Positions 1 to 7,998 of a stretch of 64,000 nucleotides of DNA are shown here, piece after piece. The notes under the pieces are model-generated. The model worked only from the letters and a program-made list of their open reading frames with translations, had not been told where the DNA came from and made no database searches. This DNA is from Streptomyces sp. Ru73 (GTDB lineage: Bacteria; Actinomycetota; Actinomycetes; Streptomycetales; Streptomycetaceae): NCBI RefSeq assembly GCF_002920575.1, contig NZ_PQSQ01000001.1, forward strand, positions 1 through 64,000. Reading direction: 5' to 3'. The position numbers and the translations under genes are program-made. Position 1 is the first letter of the stretch, and each line of letters starts with the position of its first letter.

Positions 1-39
1 GTCCTTCGTGCTGCGGCGGTGAGCAGGAGGGGCCTGCCG

Positions 40-996
40 TCAGCGTCCGAGAATGGCCTCCCGAGCGGCGCGTGACCAGATGGACTGCTGTCGGAGTGTG
101 AACCCCATGCGGTTCCAGTGGAAGAGCACATGGCGCGCCAGAACACCGCGCATGCCGAGGGCCAGTCGCCCGTTGTTCCAGGCGTCCGCAAGTGCGAGAC
201 CGCCCTGCTCCAGCCCTTGGAACCAGTCCCGTACGGGCGTGAGGGCGCCGTCCGCCAGCAGAGGCTGGACATCGATCAAGAGCAGGCGGCGCAGGACACC
301 CGCCATGCTGCTGACCCGGTCCGGGGGCACGCCCTCTGCGAGAGGACGGTGTTCTTCTACCTGCCCCCACACATCACCCTGTTCGCCCAATTCGAGGCCC
401 GCGGCGCGCATCAATAGCGTCATCGCCAGGAGCGAGGTTGCCTTGGCGTCCAGCAGCACTTCGCGACTGTCGCCGGCGACGTGGAGGTAGTCGAGGACAC
501 CGATGCTGTCGGTGTGGAACAGCTCGTGCGCAATCTTCATGCCAGCCGGACCGCCAAAGGCGACGGTCTCAGGCTCGTACGGGAAGCGGCGCCAGGCTGC
601 GACTGCACCCCGGGCGACGCTGCCTTCGAGCGCTTCGGTGATGGGTGCGATGGCGTCCTCCTGGGGCGCCTGCGGGCTTGGACAGAGGCGGAGTCTCCAG
701 CACGGATACTTGCGGACGAACCACCAACTGCCCACCGACCCGTTGCGTAAGGCGGGCACGAGGCAGGAGCGGAAGGTTCGTTCCGCGGTCGAGTAGTCGG
801 TGAACTGGATGTTCAGCTGGTGCCATCCGACGGAGCGGACATCGAGTGCGGCCCGGCCGGCGGCCCGGTATCGCTCGATGGACTCTGCGAGCCGTGCGGG
901 GGAGGTGCCCGCGGACCGGGCAGCGTCCTCGATCGTTGCTCCTCTAAGGACAGCCAGTACGGCGTCTTCGGCCTGGTTCGTATCGTGAGGGGGCAT
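40..996 (-). CDS. Stand-alone SpaB_C-type protein of the lanthipeptide cluster
   Basis: Predicted 318-residue soluble protein resembling the C-terminal elimination domain of LanB enzymes, the family often named thiopeptide-type bacteriocin biosynthesis protein. The central part has the family's tryptophan-rich signature (WHQLNIQF, then SWWFVRKYPCWRLRL) followed by the helical half. In split LanB systems this domain removes glutamate from glutamylated Ser/Thr. The LanB next door carries its own copy, so this one may have a second or specialised role. The ATG at 996 is preceded by GGAGGG and lies 11 bases after the lanC stop, so it is probably translated as the last gene of the operon. An earlier in-frame start at 1035 would overlap lanC. 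Family assignment is fairly secure; the exact reaction is inferred. Confidence 0.8.
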   Translation of the reverse strand: MPPHDTNQAEDAVLAVLRGATIEDAARSAGTSPARLAESIERYRAAGRAALDVRSVGWHQLNIQFTDYSTAERTFRSCLVPALRNGSVGSWWFVRKYPCWRLRLCPSPQAPQEDAIAPITEALEGSVARGAVAAWRRFPYEPETVAFGGPAGMKIAHELFHTDSIGVLDYLHVAGDSREVLLDAKATSLLAMTLLMRAAGLELGEQGDVWGQVEEHRPLAEGVPPDRVSSMAGVLRRLLLIDVQPLLADGALTPVRDWFQGLEQGGLALADAWNNGRLALGMRGVLARHVLFHWNRMGFTLRQQSIWSRAAREAILGR

Positions 997-1007
997 GGGC
1001 CCTCCAC

Positions 1008-2162
1008 TCACGCCAGCAGAAGGCAGGTGTCCCACTGCCCGCGAGGTGTGGCGCCGAGCTCATCACCGGCGTCCTGGAAGGCGAGGGCGGCCCCGGCCTT
1101 GCCATTGAGGAATCCAGCCTCCTCGGGTGGCTCGACAGTCAGGAAGCGGCGCTTCACCAGGTCGAGTCGGTCTTCGAACAGGGCAGGGACCTCCGCGTCC
1201 TCGGCGACCCGCTGGAGGGTGCGCAGGAGGCCGCCGAAGCCGTGGCACAGGCCGCGCCCGTCGATCTGGTTCAGCTGGTCCGGATCGTCCAGGCAGTGCA
1301 GCAGGGCGCGTTCGGCCATCCGCTTGCGGTCGTCGTCACCGAGGACGATGGCGGCGAGCTGCTGGGCACGGACCACGCCGGGGGTGCCGTAACACCAGGA
1401 CGGCGTGGCCGGCTGGGGTTGAGCGGCGCCGCGGTGGCTGACCCAGCGGGGCCAGTGAATGACGCGGGAGTCGCTCTGACGGATCTGGTCGAGCCACCGG
1501 CAGACGCGGCGGATGGCATCCTCGTGCCCATCCACCGTGACTCCGGCACGCATGGCCAGGGCCAGCAGAGCGAGCGGGCCCGTGATGCCGTGCGCCATAC
1601 CTACGTTGGCGTGCCCGCCCGGCGTGGCCGTCTTGTCGCTGGCCGGGGCGTGCCTGACCCACCAGCCGGGCAGCGGTTCTCCCTCGGGCCCGGTCATAGG
1701 TTCGGTCAGGCGGACCAGGTACTCCAGGACGCCCTTCATCTCCGGGCCCTGCGGCTGTCGGCGCAGCAGGAGGGCCCCGATCCCGGTCAGACCGCGGAAG
1801 ACGTCGTACTCGGCGAACTCGGCGTGACGGCCGGCATCGATGCGAGCGTGTGCGGCGGCCAAGCGGGACCGGGCATGCGCGGCCACAATTCCGTCGAGGG
1901 TGTGAAGCGCTCCGGCGTACCGGTCCGTGCCGTCGGCGGCCAGATGCAGGACGAAGGCCATCGCGGGGGCGCCGAGGTAAAGGCTGGCGTCGGTACCGTC
2001 GATCAGCGGTGTGACGCTGGCGAAGGCGCGGTGCACAGCTTGCCAGTCGCCGGTGCCGCGGCGGGCCCGCTCGATGTGGAGCAGAGTCATGCCGAGGTGA
2101 CCGTGTGCGAGGGACTGGCGGCCGGCCAATGAGATGTCAGTGGTCGGCAGGGCGGTGGTCAC
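1008..2162 (-). CDS. lanC: Lanthionine synthetase C family protein (LanC cyclase)
   Basis: 384-residue cyclase that would catalyse Michael-type addition of precursor cysteines to dehydrated Ser/Thr, forming (methyl)lanthionine rings. The three zinc ligands of the family are visible: Cys257 in WCYGTPG, and Cys306-His307 in LCHGFGG. A further family motif, GMAHG, is near residue 190. Length matches typical LanC proteins (about 400). The GTG start at 2162 overlaps the lanB stop as GTGA and has AAGGAGG upstream, so the two are translationally coupled. Longer versions starting upstream would run through the lanB coding sequence in an arginine/proline-rich frame and are unlikely. Confidence 0.93.
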   Translation of the reverse strand: MTTALPTTDISLAGRQSLAHGHLGMTLLHIERARRGTGDWQAVHRAFASVTPLIDGTDASLYLGAPAMAFVLHLAADGTDRYAGALHTLDGIVAAHARSRLAAAHARIDAGRHAEFAEYDVFRGLTGIGALLLRRQPQGPEMKGVLEYLVRLTEPMTGPEGEPLPGWWVRHAPASDKTATPGGHANVGMAHGITGPLALLALAMRAGVTVDGHEDAIRRVCRWLDQIRQSDSRVIHWPRWVSHRGAAQPQPATPSWCYGTPGVVRAQQLAAIVLGDDDRKRMAERALLHCLDDPDQLNQIDGRGLCHGFGGLLRTLQRVAEDAEVPALFEDRLDLVKRRFLTVEPPEEAGFLNGKAGAALAFQDAGDELGATPRGQWDTCLLLA

Positions 2163-5100
2163 TGTGCGCCTCCTTGGTGGCGGATGCTCCAGGACTGGGC
2201 GGCTGCTCGGGCGATCCGGCGGCAGGCCGCTTCGGCCTCGGGATCGACGCCCGCGACGCGGTTGTGGTGCATGTGCAGCAGTGACGGCAGCACACTGCCT
2301 GCGGCAATACCCGCAGCGTCGAGCGCTTGGCGGTAATCGACGAGAGCCGCCTGCCGTGCCTCCCATGCATCCACGACGGCGTGCCCGCCACTGAGGTCGC
2401 TGAGCACGGTTCGGCGGTCGCCCACGTCCGTCAGCTGCAGAGTGAGCGCCTGGACATGCCGCGGTGCCGGCTCGCCATCACCGCGCAGCAAGTGCCGGAG
2501 CAGCCAGTCGTTCCCGGCTTGCCGAGAGCCGAGGAAGCCCGCAGCGATGTCCACAAACGAGGCTGCGGTGACAGCCGGCTGAAGATCGGCGGATATGGCC
2601 AGGGACATCTGTGCCAGGGCGGCGGTCGAGTCGGCCACGAAGATCGCCTCCGCAGCTGCCAGAGTGGCCCCGGTTCCGTAGCGGCCCGCCTCCGGCCGGT
2701 CGGTGTTCCACTGCAAGCGTTGGATCAAGCCTTCTGCGCACAGCTCCGCCGCCCACGCCGCCACGGTCTGCGCCGTGGCACCGAACGCCTCCGGGCCGGG
2801 CTGCCGCAGCCGCAGTCGCAGGTGCGGGTCGGGGTCCGCGTACCGAACGAACCATGCTTCGGTCGGCGCGTTGCCCCCATGGCGCAGCAGACGGGGGAGG
2901 TGCGCGGTCAGAACCTCCGGTGCGCGAGCAGCGCTGCCGTACAGCTTGACGTACGCCCACTCCGAGGACCCCGGCATGCGGTCGGAGTTCCGGTCGGCCA
3001 AGACGGCGGCGTGATGCGCGGGCGCCGGAGCGGGCTGCTGATCGGACGCGAACAGCATGGTCACCTCATGGGCCCGGCCGGCCCAGCCGTACGAGCTCTC
3101 CTCGGGTGCCTCGTGCAGCACGGCGGTGTCGTGCCGGCGCAGCTCGGCGCGCAGCAGTTCTTGATGGACGGGAACATCAAGATCGAGCCGGAGACGCTGA
3201 TCGCTGCTGCCGACGTACACGGTGCGGGGCACCCCGTACTGGATGCGCCAGTTGGTGAAGCGGAGCATCCAGTCCTCTCCGTCACCGAGATCGCTGGCGT
3301 GCAAGCGCCACAGGGCCGCGGACAGGACGGTGCGTCCGGCACGGACCTCCGGGAGGAAGGGCAGGCGCGTGGCGGCTCCCCAGAAAAAGGGCAGTAGGAC
3401 GGCCGTGTGAGCGCGGTGCAGTTCACACAGGAAGCGAACGAGCGGGTGGGTGCTATTGGACAGCTCTACCGCGTTCATGACAGAGGGTTCGATGAGCCGG
3501 CCGGTCGACAGCGATACCAGGTAGAAGCGCATGGTGTCGGCCATGACGCCAAGATCGTCCAGGTCGAGAGTGGCGTCGGGGTTGTGTTCGCCGATTGCCA
3601 GCAGGTCCGAGACGACGGCGGGAGAGCGGCTGACGTTGTTGATCGGCACCTTCAGCGGCGGACTGGATACCTGAGCGCGAACCGCACCCGCGGTGAGTGT
3701 GGGCATGGAGGCGTGGACGGTGCGTACCCGGTCGCGGTCCGCCTGCTCCAGCGTGGGCAGGAAGCGACCGGTGGTGGTGCCGGCCGCGAGGGACAACCCT
3801 GTGGTGGACAGCGTGAAGCGTCCCTCGTCCAGGGCGCGTATGGACCGCGCGAGCACCGTGAAGGTGAACTCGATGTGCGCGGGGACCTGGGAAGCTGTGC
3901 CGACGGAGAGGGCTTCGATATCGTCCTCGGTGAGCACGACCTCGCGCCGATCGGACAGAGCCGCGTCCTGGGCGAGCGCGAGGAGATGCTGGTCGCGGGG
4001 CGTCATGGCCAGGACGGGCCGCTTCAAGACCGTGCCGCGGTAGCCGACGGGGAAGCCGAGTCCGGTGTCCGGGTCTGTGAGATCACGTATCGGCACGATG
4101 GTGCCCATGCTGTATCGCTCCAGAAACCGCGTGCGGTAGTCCTGCCAGGCCGGAGCGCCGTTCGGGTACGGCGTGATGCGGGCGATGACCTCCAGGGCGC
4201 GCTGCGCCTCCGCGGCGACGGCCTGGGGCAGAACGACGTCACAGTCCGGGCGCAGGTTTACCGCGAGGTTGCGGTCGGGGATGCCGGCGAGGCCGTTTAT
4301 TGCTTCGCTGGCTTGGTCACGGAGAGTTCGCTGGGCGGCTGGTTGCGCGCGGTCGTGTTGGTCGAGAAGTTGGTGGACATGGCGCAGCTTCGTCAGAGTC
4401 GGGGCGACGGACGAGTCTCCGAGGCCGGCGTCTTCGAGCTGGACGATGAGGTGGCCGAGTGCATCGTCACAGGTCATCGGGGCGGAAAGGCTCGTCAGGA
4501 GTACGCGGTGAGCGACAAGGCCGCGCACCATGCCTTCGATCTTCTCCGCGGGAGTATTGGGGTAGTCGGCGTGCAGTTTCGCCACGATGTCGCCCACTGT
4601 GATCGGGGTACAGGCCAAGGCGAGAGCCAGCTCCGCTGCGCGGGTGCGCCGAAGGGTCGTCGCGGTGGGCCCCTTGGCGCCCGGCTGGTGCGGCACGGAG
4701 ATCTGCGCGCCGCGCACGGTACAGGTGGGGTCGGCGACTACAGGCAGGCGCCGCAGCACGTCCGGGTCCGCCTCCAGAGCGGCGATGATGTCGTGCAACC
4801 ACAGGGCATCGGCCCTGGCGAACGCCTTGTGCTGCGTGCCCCAGCGAACCTGTGCCGGCCGGCCGACGCGTACGGGGGCTGCCCCAGCGAAGAGGCCGAA
4901 GGGCGTCGCGCGGTACTGCATCCGTAGTAGGTAGCGGGTCAAGGAGTGCGCGGTGCGACGGATGCGGGAGCGTCGCGCCGTGCCGTCGAGGACCTTGCGG
5001 ATACCTGCTGCTAGGACAGGCGCGGCGAGTTCGATGGCGTCAGCGCGGGAGTCGTCCCTCCACACTTGGCCGATCCACTGGCGGCAGTTTTCGGCGTCGG

Positions 5101-5197
5101 CGGCTGTGTCGCTGATCGGGGCAGGGCAGGAGGGCAGCGACGGCGTCAGCGGAAACGCGGACACTCTGATCATGCCCACATCAAGTACGTGATACAT
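2159..5197 (-). CDS. lanB: Class I lanthipeptide dehydratase (LanB)
   Basis: 1012-residue full-length LanB. The N-terminal 700 residues resemble the Lant_dehydr_N glutamylation domain (for example YRATPFGLFAGAA near residue 100). The last 300 resemble the SpaB_C elimination domain (WAYVKLYG, then AWFVRYADPDPHLRLRL). Family enzymes use glutamyl-tRNA to glutamylate Ser/Thr in the precursor and then eliminate glutamate to give Dha/Dhb. The start at 5197 (MYHVLDVGMIRVS) is chosen because AAGGAGG lies 7 bases upstream; the longer in-frame version would enter the precursor gene region. It follows the precursor by 74 bases that contain a strong hairpin, and overlaps lanC at its 3' end. Confidence 0.93.
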   Translation of the reverse strand: MYHVLDVGMIRVSAFPLTPSLPSCPAPISDTAADAENCRQWIGQVWRDDSRADAIELAAPVLAAGIRKVLDGTARRSRIRRTAHSLTRYLLRMQYRATPFGLFAGAAPVRVGRPAQVRWGTQHKAFARADALWLHDIIAALEADPDVLRRLPVVADPTCTVRGAQISVPHQPGAKGPTATTLRRTRAAELALALACTPITVGDIVAKLHADYPNTPAEKIEGMVRGLVAHRVLLTSLSAPMTCDDALGHLIVQLEDAGLGDSSVAPTLTKLRHVHQLLDQHDRAQPAAQRTLRDQASEAINGLAGIPDRNLAVNLRPDCDVVLPQAVAAEAQRALEVIARITPYPNGAPAWQDYRTRFLERYSMGTIVPIRDLTDPDTGLGFPVGYRGTVLKRPVLAMTPRDQHLLALAQDAALSDRREVVLTEDDIEALSVGTASQVPAHIEFTFTVLARSIRALDEGRFTLSTTGLSLAAGTTTGRFLPTLEQADRDRVRTVHASMPTLTAGAVRAQVSSPPLKVPINNVSRSPAVVSDLLAIGEHNPDATLDLDDLGVMADTMRFYLVSLSTGRLIEPSVMNAVELSNSTHPLVRFLCELHRAHTAVLLPFFWGAATRLPFLPEVRAGRTVLSAALWRLHASDLGDGEDWMLRFTNWRIQYGVPRTVYVGSSDQRLRLDLDVPVHQELLRAELRRHDTAVLHEAPEESSYGWAGRAHEVTMLFASDQQPAPAPAHHAAVLADRNSDRMPGSSEWAYVKLYGSAARAPEVLTAHLPRLLRHGGNAPTEAWFVRYADPDPHLRLRLRQPGPEAFGATAQTVAAWAAELCAEGLIQRLQWNTDRPEAGRYGTGATLAAAEAIFVADSTAALAQMSLAISADLQPAVTAASFVDIAAGFLGSRQAGNDWLLRHLLRGDGEPAPRHVQALTLQLTDVGDRRTVLSDLSGGHAVVDAWEARQAALVDYRQALDAAGIAAGSVLPSLLHMHHNRVAGVDPEAEAACRRIARAAAQSWSIRHQGGAQ

Positions 5198-5228
5198 GGC
5201 TGGGCCTCCTTCGAGGACTGCGGTGCCC

Positions 5229-5258
5229 GGGGCGGGCGGGTCTCGTCCCGCCCGCCCC
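5229..5258 (-). promoter_or_regulatory. Strong hairpin between precursor and lanB (attenuator)
   Basis: A perfect 12-bp inverted repeat (GGGGCGGGCGGG, 6-base loop, CCCGCCCGCCCC) sits in the 74-base gap between the precursor stop and the lanB start. There is no U-run after it on the minus strand, so it is more likely a partial terminator or RNA-stabilising stem than a full stop. Such stems commonly keep precursor mRNA in excess over the large enzyme genes. Confidence 0.75.
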
Positions 5259-5271
5259 GAGCGGAGCCGGG

Positions 5272-5457
5272 TCAGCCGCAGGTGCTGTTGGAACAGGCGG
5301 ACTGGCAGGTCGACGTGCAACCGTCACCGGTGTCGTTCAGCAGGGCCTGCACCACGGGAGCGGATGCCACGGTCTCGATGTCGAGGTCGAAGTCCGATCC
5401 GGAATCGGTCGTGAACGGCGTCCCCGTCTGCGGCTTGGTCGCGATCTGTGGTGCCAT
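5272..5457 (-). CDS. FxLD-family lanthipeptide precursor peptide
   Basis: 61-residue precursor. The leader carries the FDLD motif at residues 23-26 (context SDFDLDIETV), which defines the FxLD family. The C-terminal core is rich in Ser/Thr and has Cys at 47, 51, 55 and 60 (GCTSTCQSACSNSTCG), giving up to four thioether rings. Asp45-Gly46 just before the first Cys is a possible target for the neighbouring isoaspartate-type methyltransferase. The ATG at 5457 has GAGGAG upstream; an in-frame extension to 5514 lacks such a site. The leader/core boundary is not determined here. It sits between the methyltransferase gene and lanB, as expected for this family. Confidence 0.9.
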   Translation of the reverse strand: MAPQIATKPQTGTPFTTDSGSDFDLDIETVASAPVVQALLNDTGDGCTSTCQSACSNSTCG

Positions 5458-5535
5458 CTCGTCTCCTCGGTTGAAGGAAATGGGTGAATGTGCGGATCGT
5501 GCTGGTACTGCCACCCGGCTACGACGCCGAAGTCG

Positions 5536-6780
5536 TCACCGCCAGGAGATCGTGACCCGCGTGCGCGGCCGGTCGATGACCCGGCCCGCGGGAAGCTGGT
5601 CGTCCGGCGTGTTCGCCGGGAAGACCTCGATGCGCGCCTGGTGGCTGCGGTGCTCGCCGTTCCACTTCTGGATCTCGTCGACGAGGCGCTCGGCGACCTT
5701 CTGGGCGTCCGGCCCATGACCGACCGCACCCAGCTCGTACCGGTCCGCCTCATCGGTCGCCCGGGACGTGCGGTAGGCGAAGCTTCCGCCGTCCACAAGC
5801 GTCGGAATGCCGATCGGAGAGGCGACGGCGACGATGCCGCGCTGACGTGCTGCAGGCTTCGCAGCCATCAAGGGCAGATTGTCCAGGGCAGTGGTCAGCC
5901 ACAGATCCAAGTGGTCCTTCGGCTCCATGCCCCCGACCGTCACTCCCGACCACGCCTCCGTCCGCGGGCCGGCGAGTGCCGACCGCAGGGCCTCGATATC
6001 GGGAACGGGGTGGCCGTCCAGGCGCAGAGCGACCTCGGCGCCCTCCTCGTCATGAAGGGACTCCAGACGCATCCGGTTCTCGCCGGCGCCGCGCATCGGC
6101 ACGAAGCCGCACTGCTCGAACCCGTCGCTGACCAGGCGCTTGCCGTTCCGGATGAACGCGATGGTGCGCGTCATGCTGCGCATCCGCAGCGGCACGACCA
6201 GCCGACCACCGTCTTTGAGTTGCTCGATCCAGGCGGGAGGGATGTCTGCCGCCTGCACCGTGACGATGATGCGGTCGTACGGCGCGTGGCCGGGCACGCC
6301 GCCCTCGGCGTCGGCCGTGACCACGGTGATGTTCCGGTAGCCGGTCTCCGCGACGAACCGTTCCGCGCGCTCGGTGACGTCGGGATCGATGTCGACGGTG
6401 ACGACGCGTCCCTGCTCGCCGACCATCTCCGCGAGATAGGCGGCATTCGGGCCGCCGGAGCCGATCTCCAGCACCGTCATGCCCGTCTTGATGCCGGCCT
6501 GCTCGATCTGCATGGCTTGAACCCGCGGGGCCGACACGGAGCTGATGTCCACGCCGTTCTCGTCGGTCTTGGTGATGGTGGCGGACTCTGCCTGGTAGGT
6601 CTTGGCCGCCTCCACCTCGGGGGTAGCCAGGTGCCGGGGGACGGCACGGAGGGCGGCTACTACACGGGGGTCACGGGCAGCTCCGAGTTCGATGAGCTGC
6701 TGCACCATCGCGTCGCGCATCTGCTGTTCGGTGGGAGTCTGTTGGCCGGTCTCAGTGGTCATGTCGGGGACGTTATCCAC
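5536..6780 (-). CDS. FxLD-system methyltransferase (protein-isoaspartate methyltransferase-like)
   Basis: 414-residue SAM-dependent methyltransferase of the PCMT fold. The SAM motif is VLEIGSGGPNAAYLAEM, followed by VVTVDID and VVTADAEGG. A C-terminal extension beyond PCMT matches the larger enzymes found in FxLD lanthipeptide clusters. Related enzymes (the LanSA type in OlvA-like pathways) methylate an Asp side chain in the modified peptide, which then forms aspartimide or isoaspartate; applying that here is inference. The GTG start at 6780 is chosen because GAGGAGGAG lies 7 bases upstream. An ATG 18 bases further in is the alternative and has a poor ribosome site. It is the first gene of the biosynthetic operon. 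Confidence 0.88.
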   Translation of the reverse strand: MDNVPDMTTETGQQTPTEQQMRDAMVQQLIELGAARDPRVVAALRAVPRHLATPEVEAAKTYQAESATITKTDENGVDISSVSAPRVQAMQIEQAGIKTGMTVLEIGSGGPNAAYLAEMVGEQGRVVTVDIDPDVTERAERFVAETGYRNITVVTADAEGGVPGHAPYDRIIVTVQAADIPPAWIEQLKDGGRLVVPLRMRSMTRTIAFIRNGKRLVSDGFEQCGFVPMRGAGENRMRLESLHDEEGAEVALRLDGHPVPDIEALRSALAGPRTEAWSGVTVGGMEPKDHLDLWLTTALDNLPLMAAKPAARQRGIVAVASPIGIPTLVDGGSFAYRTSRATDEADRYELGAVGHGPDAQKVAERLVDEIQKWNGEHRSHQARIEVFPANTPDDQLPAGRVIDRPRTRVTISWR

Positions 6781-7098
6781 GTGTGGTCTCCTCCTCGGCG
6801 CTGCGCGCCGAGCACGGGTTGAGCGGATATTTCGAGGCGCCAGCGGCAGGGGGTAGGGCTCGCGCGTCAGGGACTCTGCGCCGCCTCGCGCCGGAATGCG
6901 CAACCGAGTTCCGGAGCCTGTCGCCTCTCAGGCGAGGCATCACCGCGTTGCTCATGCAGATGGCCTGACCCACCCTGACCGCTCGTCCTGTCCTCATCAG
7001 TGGGGACGGCCAGGGTGGGCGTTGTGCCGCCCGCTGCCGGGTTTCCTGGTGCCGGGCGTTGGGGGAGCCTGCGGTCCGCGGTACGTCCGGCAGGGGGC
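6781..7098. other. Intergenic region, likely lanthipeptide operon promoter
   Basis: About 320 bases with no convincing gene on either strand. It should hold the minus-strand promoter of the methyltransferase-precursor-lanBC operon, since the next genes upstream end at 7099. A ribosome site (GAGGAGGAG on the minus strand) lies at 6788-6796. I see no clear -10/-35 pair. Confidence 0.5.
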
Positions 7099-7443
7099 CT
7101 ATGGGAGGGAGTAACGCTCATCTTGTTCTTGATCCACTATGTGGACCAACTCAGCGATGCAGGTCTCGCAGGCAAACATGTGCCCACAGCCCTTGGGGGT
7201 CCTGGCCGGTCCGAGCCACATCACAGGAATGCCTCGTCGACGGCAGTAGAGCTTGCAGCGGGGGCCGACGACCCAGCAGTCGTGCACGCTGTCTTGCGGA
7301 GGAAGGGTTTCGGCTCCAGCGGCAACCGGGTGCCGTTCCGGCGTGGGCGGTTCCTGGAATGAGGGCGGGGGCGTGTGCCGACGGTGCAGTTTCTCGCCGA
7401 CGGCGAGTGCGAGCCGGCAAAGGGAGGGGGGAATCGCGTACAT
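7099..7443 (-). CDS. Small cysteine-rich protein, possible zinc binding
   Basis: 114-residue protein of unknown function. Six cysteines and a His occur in its second half, within CWVVGPRCKLYC and then GCGHMFACETC, a spacing that suggests one or two zinc sites. The N-terminal 50 residues are proline-rich and low in complexity. It starts 7 bases after the preceding minus-strand gene, so the two are probably co-transcribed. Its place beside an XRE/TPR regulator and upstream of the lanthipeptide operon suggests a regulatory accessory role, but nothing in the sequence proves this. Calling it a real gene rests on codon use, on the ATG beginning cleanly after the upstream stop, and on the ordered cysteines. 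Confidence 0.65.
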   Translation of the reverse strand: MYAIPPSLCRLALAVGEKLHRRHTPPPSFQEPPTPERHPVAAGAETLPPQDSVHDCWVVGPRCKLYCRRRGIPVMWLGPARTPKGCGHMFACETCIAELVHIVDQEQDERYSLP

Positions 7444-7450
7444 CAGCCGA

Positions 7451-7834
7451 TCACAGGGCGGTGGGGCGCTTCAGGTACAGGTCGCGGAAGGCGGCGGTGA
7501 TAGTGGCCAGGTTCCGCATGTGTTCCCACGCCTGGTAGTGCGTGGTCTCTGCGGTGGGACGCTTCTGCAGGTCGAGAAGGTTGTGGGCGACCCGGTACAG
7601 GGCTCGTACCGCTGGACGCTCCTTGGCACGGAAGTCCACTGCCTCCATCAGCAGCCGAAGGTGCTTGTGCAGCTCCACCGTCCGGCCGTCGATGGCGTCC
7701 CGCGGCGGCATGCTCACGCCGGGAACGAGGGCGAGTTCGATGGTCGTATTGATCAGGTCGATGTCAACCTCTTGGTGCGCATCCAACCTGATCTCCGAAG
7801 TGGGTGGCTCGACCGCGCTCTCATGGGTTCCCAT
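7451..7834 (-). CDS. Hypothetical protein next to XRE regulator
   Basis: 127-residue predicted soluble helical protein with no motif I recognise. A central stretch (TVELHKHLRLLMEAVDF) and the C-terminal half (HYQAWEHMRNLATITAAF) look like amphipathic helices. The start at 7834 is preceded by AAAGGAGG 10 bases upstream; the GTG one codon earlier (7837) has the more usual 7-base spacing and may be used instead. It is divergent from the XRE regulator that starts at 7999, with about 165 bases between them, and is followed at 7 bases by the cysteine-rich gene. The arrangement suggests shared control by the regulator. Confidence 0.7.
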   Translation of the reverse strand: MGTHESAVEPPTSEIRLDAHQEVDIDLINTTIELALVPGVSMPPRDAIDGRTVELHKHLRLLMEAVDFRAKERPAVRALYRVAHNLLDLQKRPTAETTHYQAWEHMRNLATITAAFRDLYLKRPTAL

Positions 7835-7998
7835 CACGTGCCGGCCTCCTTTCCTGTGAGCCACGGTTTGGCTGACACATCCAGGGAACCGCTTCGAGGC
7901 GCAGCGCTCCACGGCATCTATGCGGCACTCTTGATGCAGATCTGATGCACGGCTGCGCAGCACGGGTACGCCCGGACGAGCCGGGGAAGGGAACCGCA

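Noticed and set aside
53..490. Long plus-strand open frames across the lanthipeptide genes (also at 1242-2132, 2327-3397 and 3407-4927)
   Set aside because: They are antisense to well-supported lan genes, with compositions typical of high-GC shadows and no family motifs.
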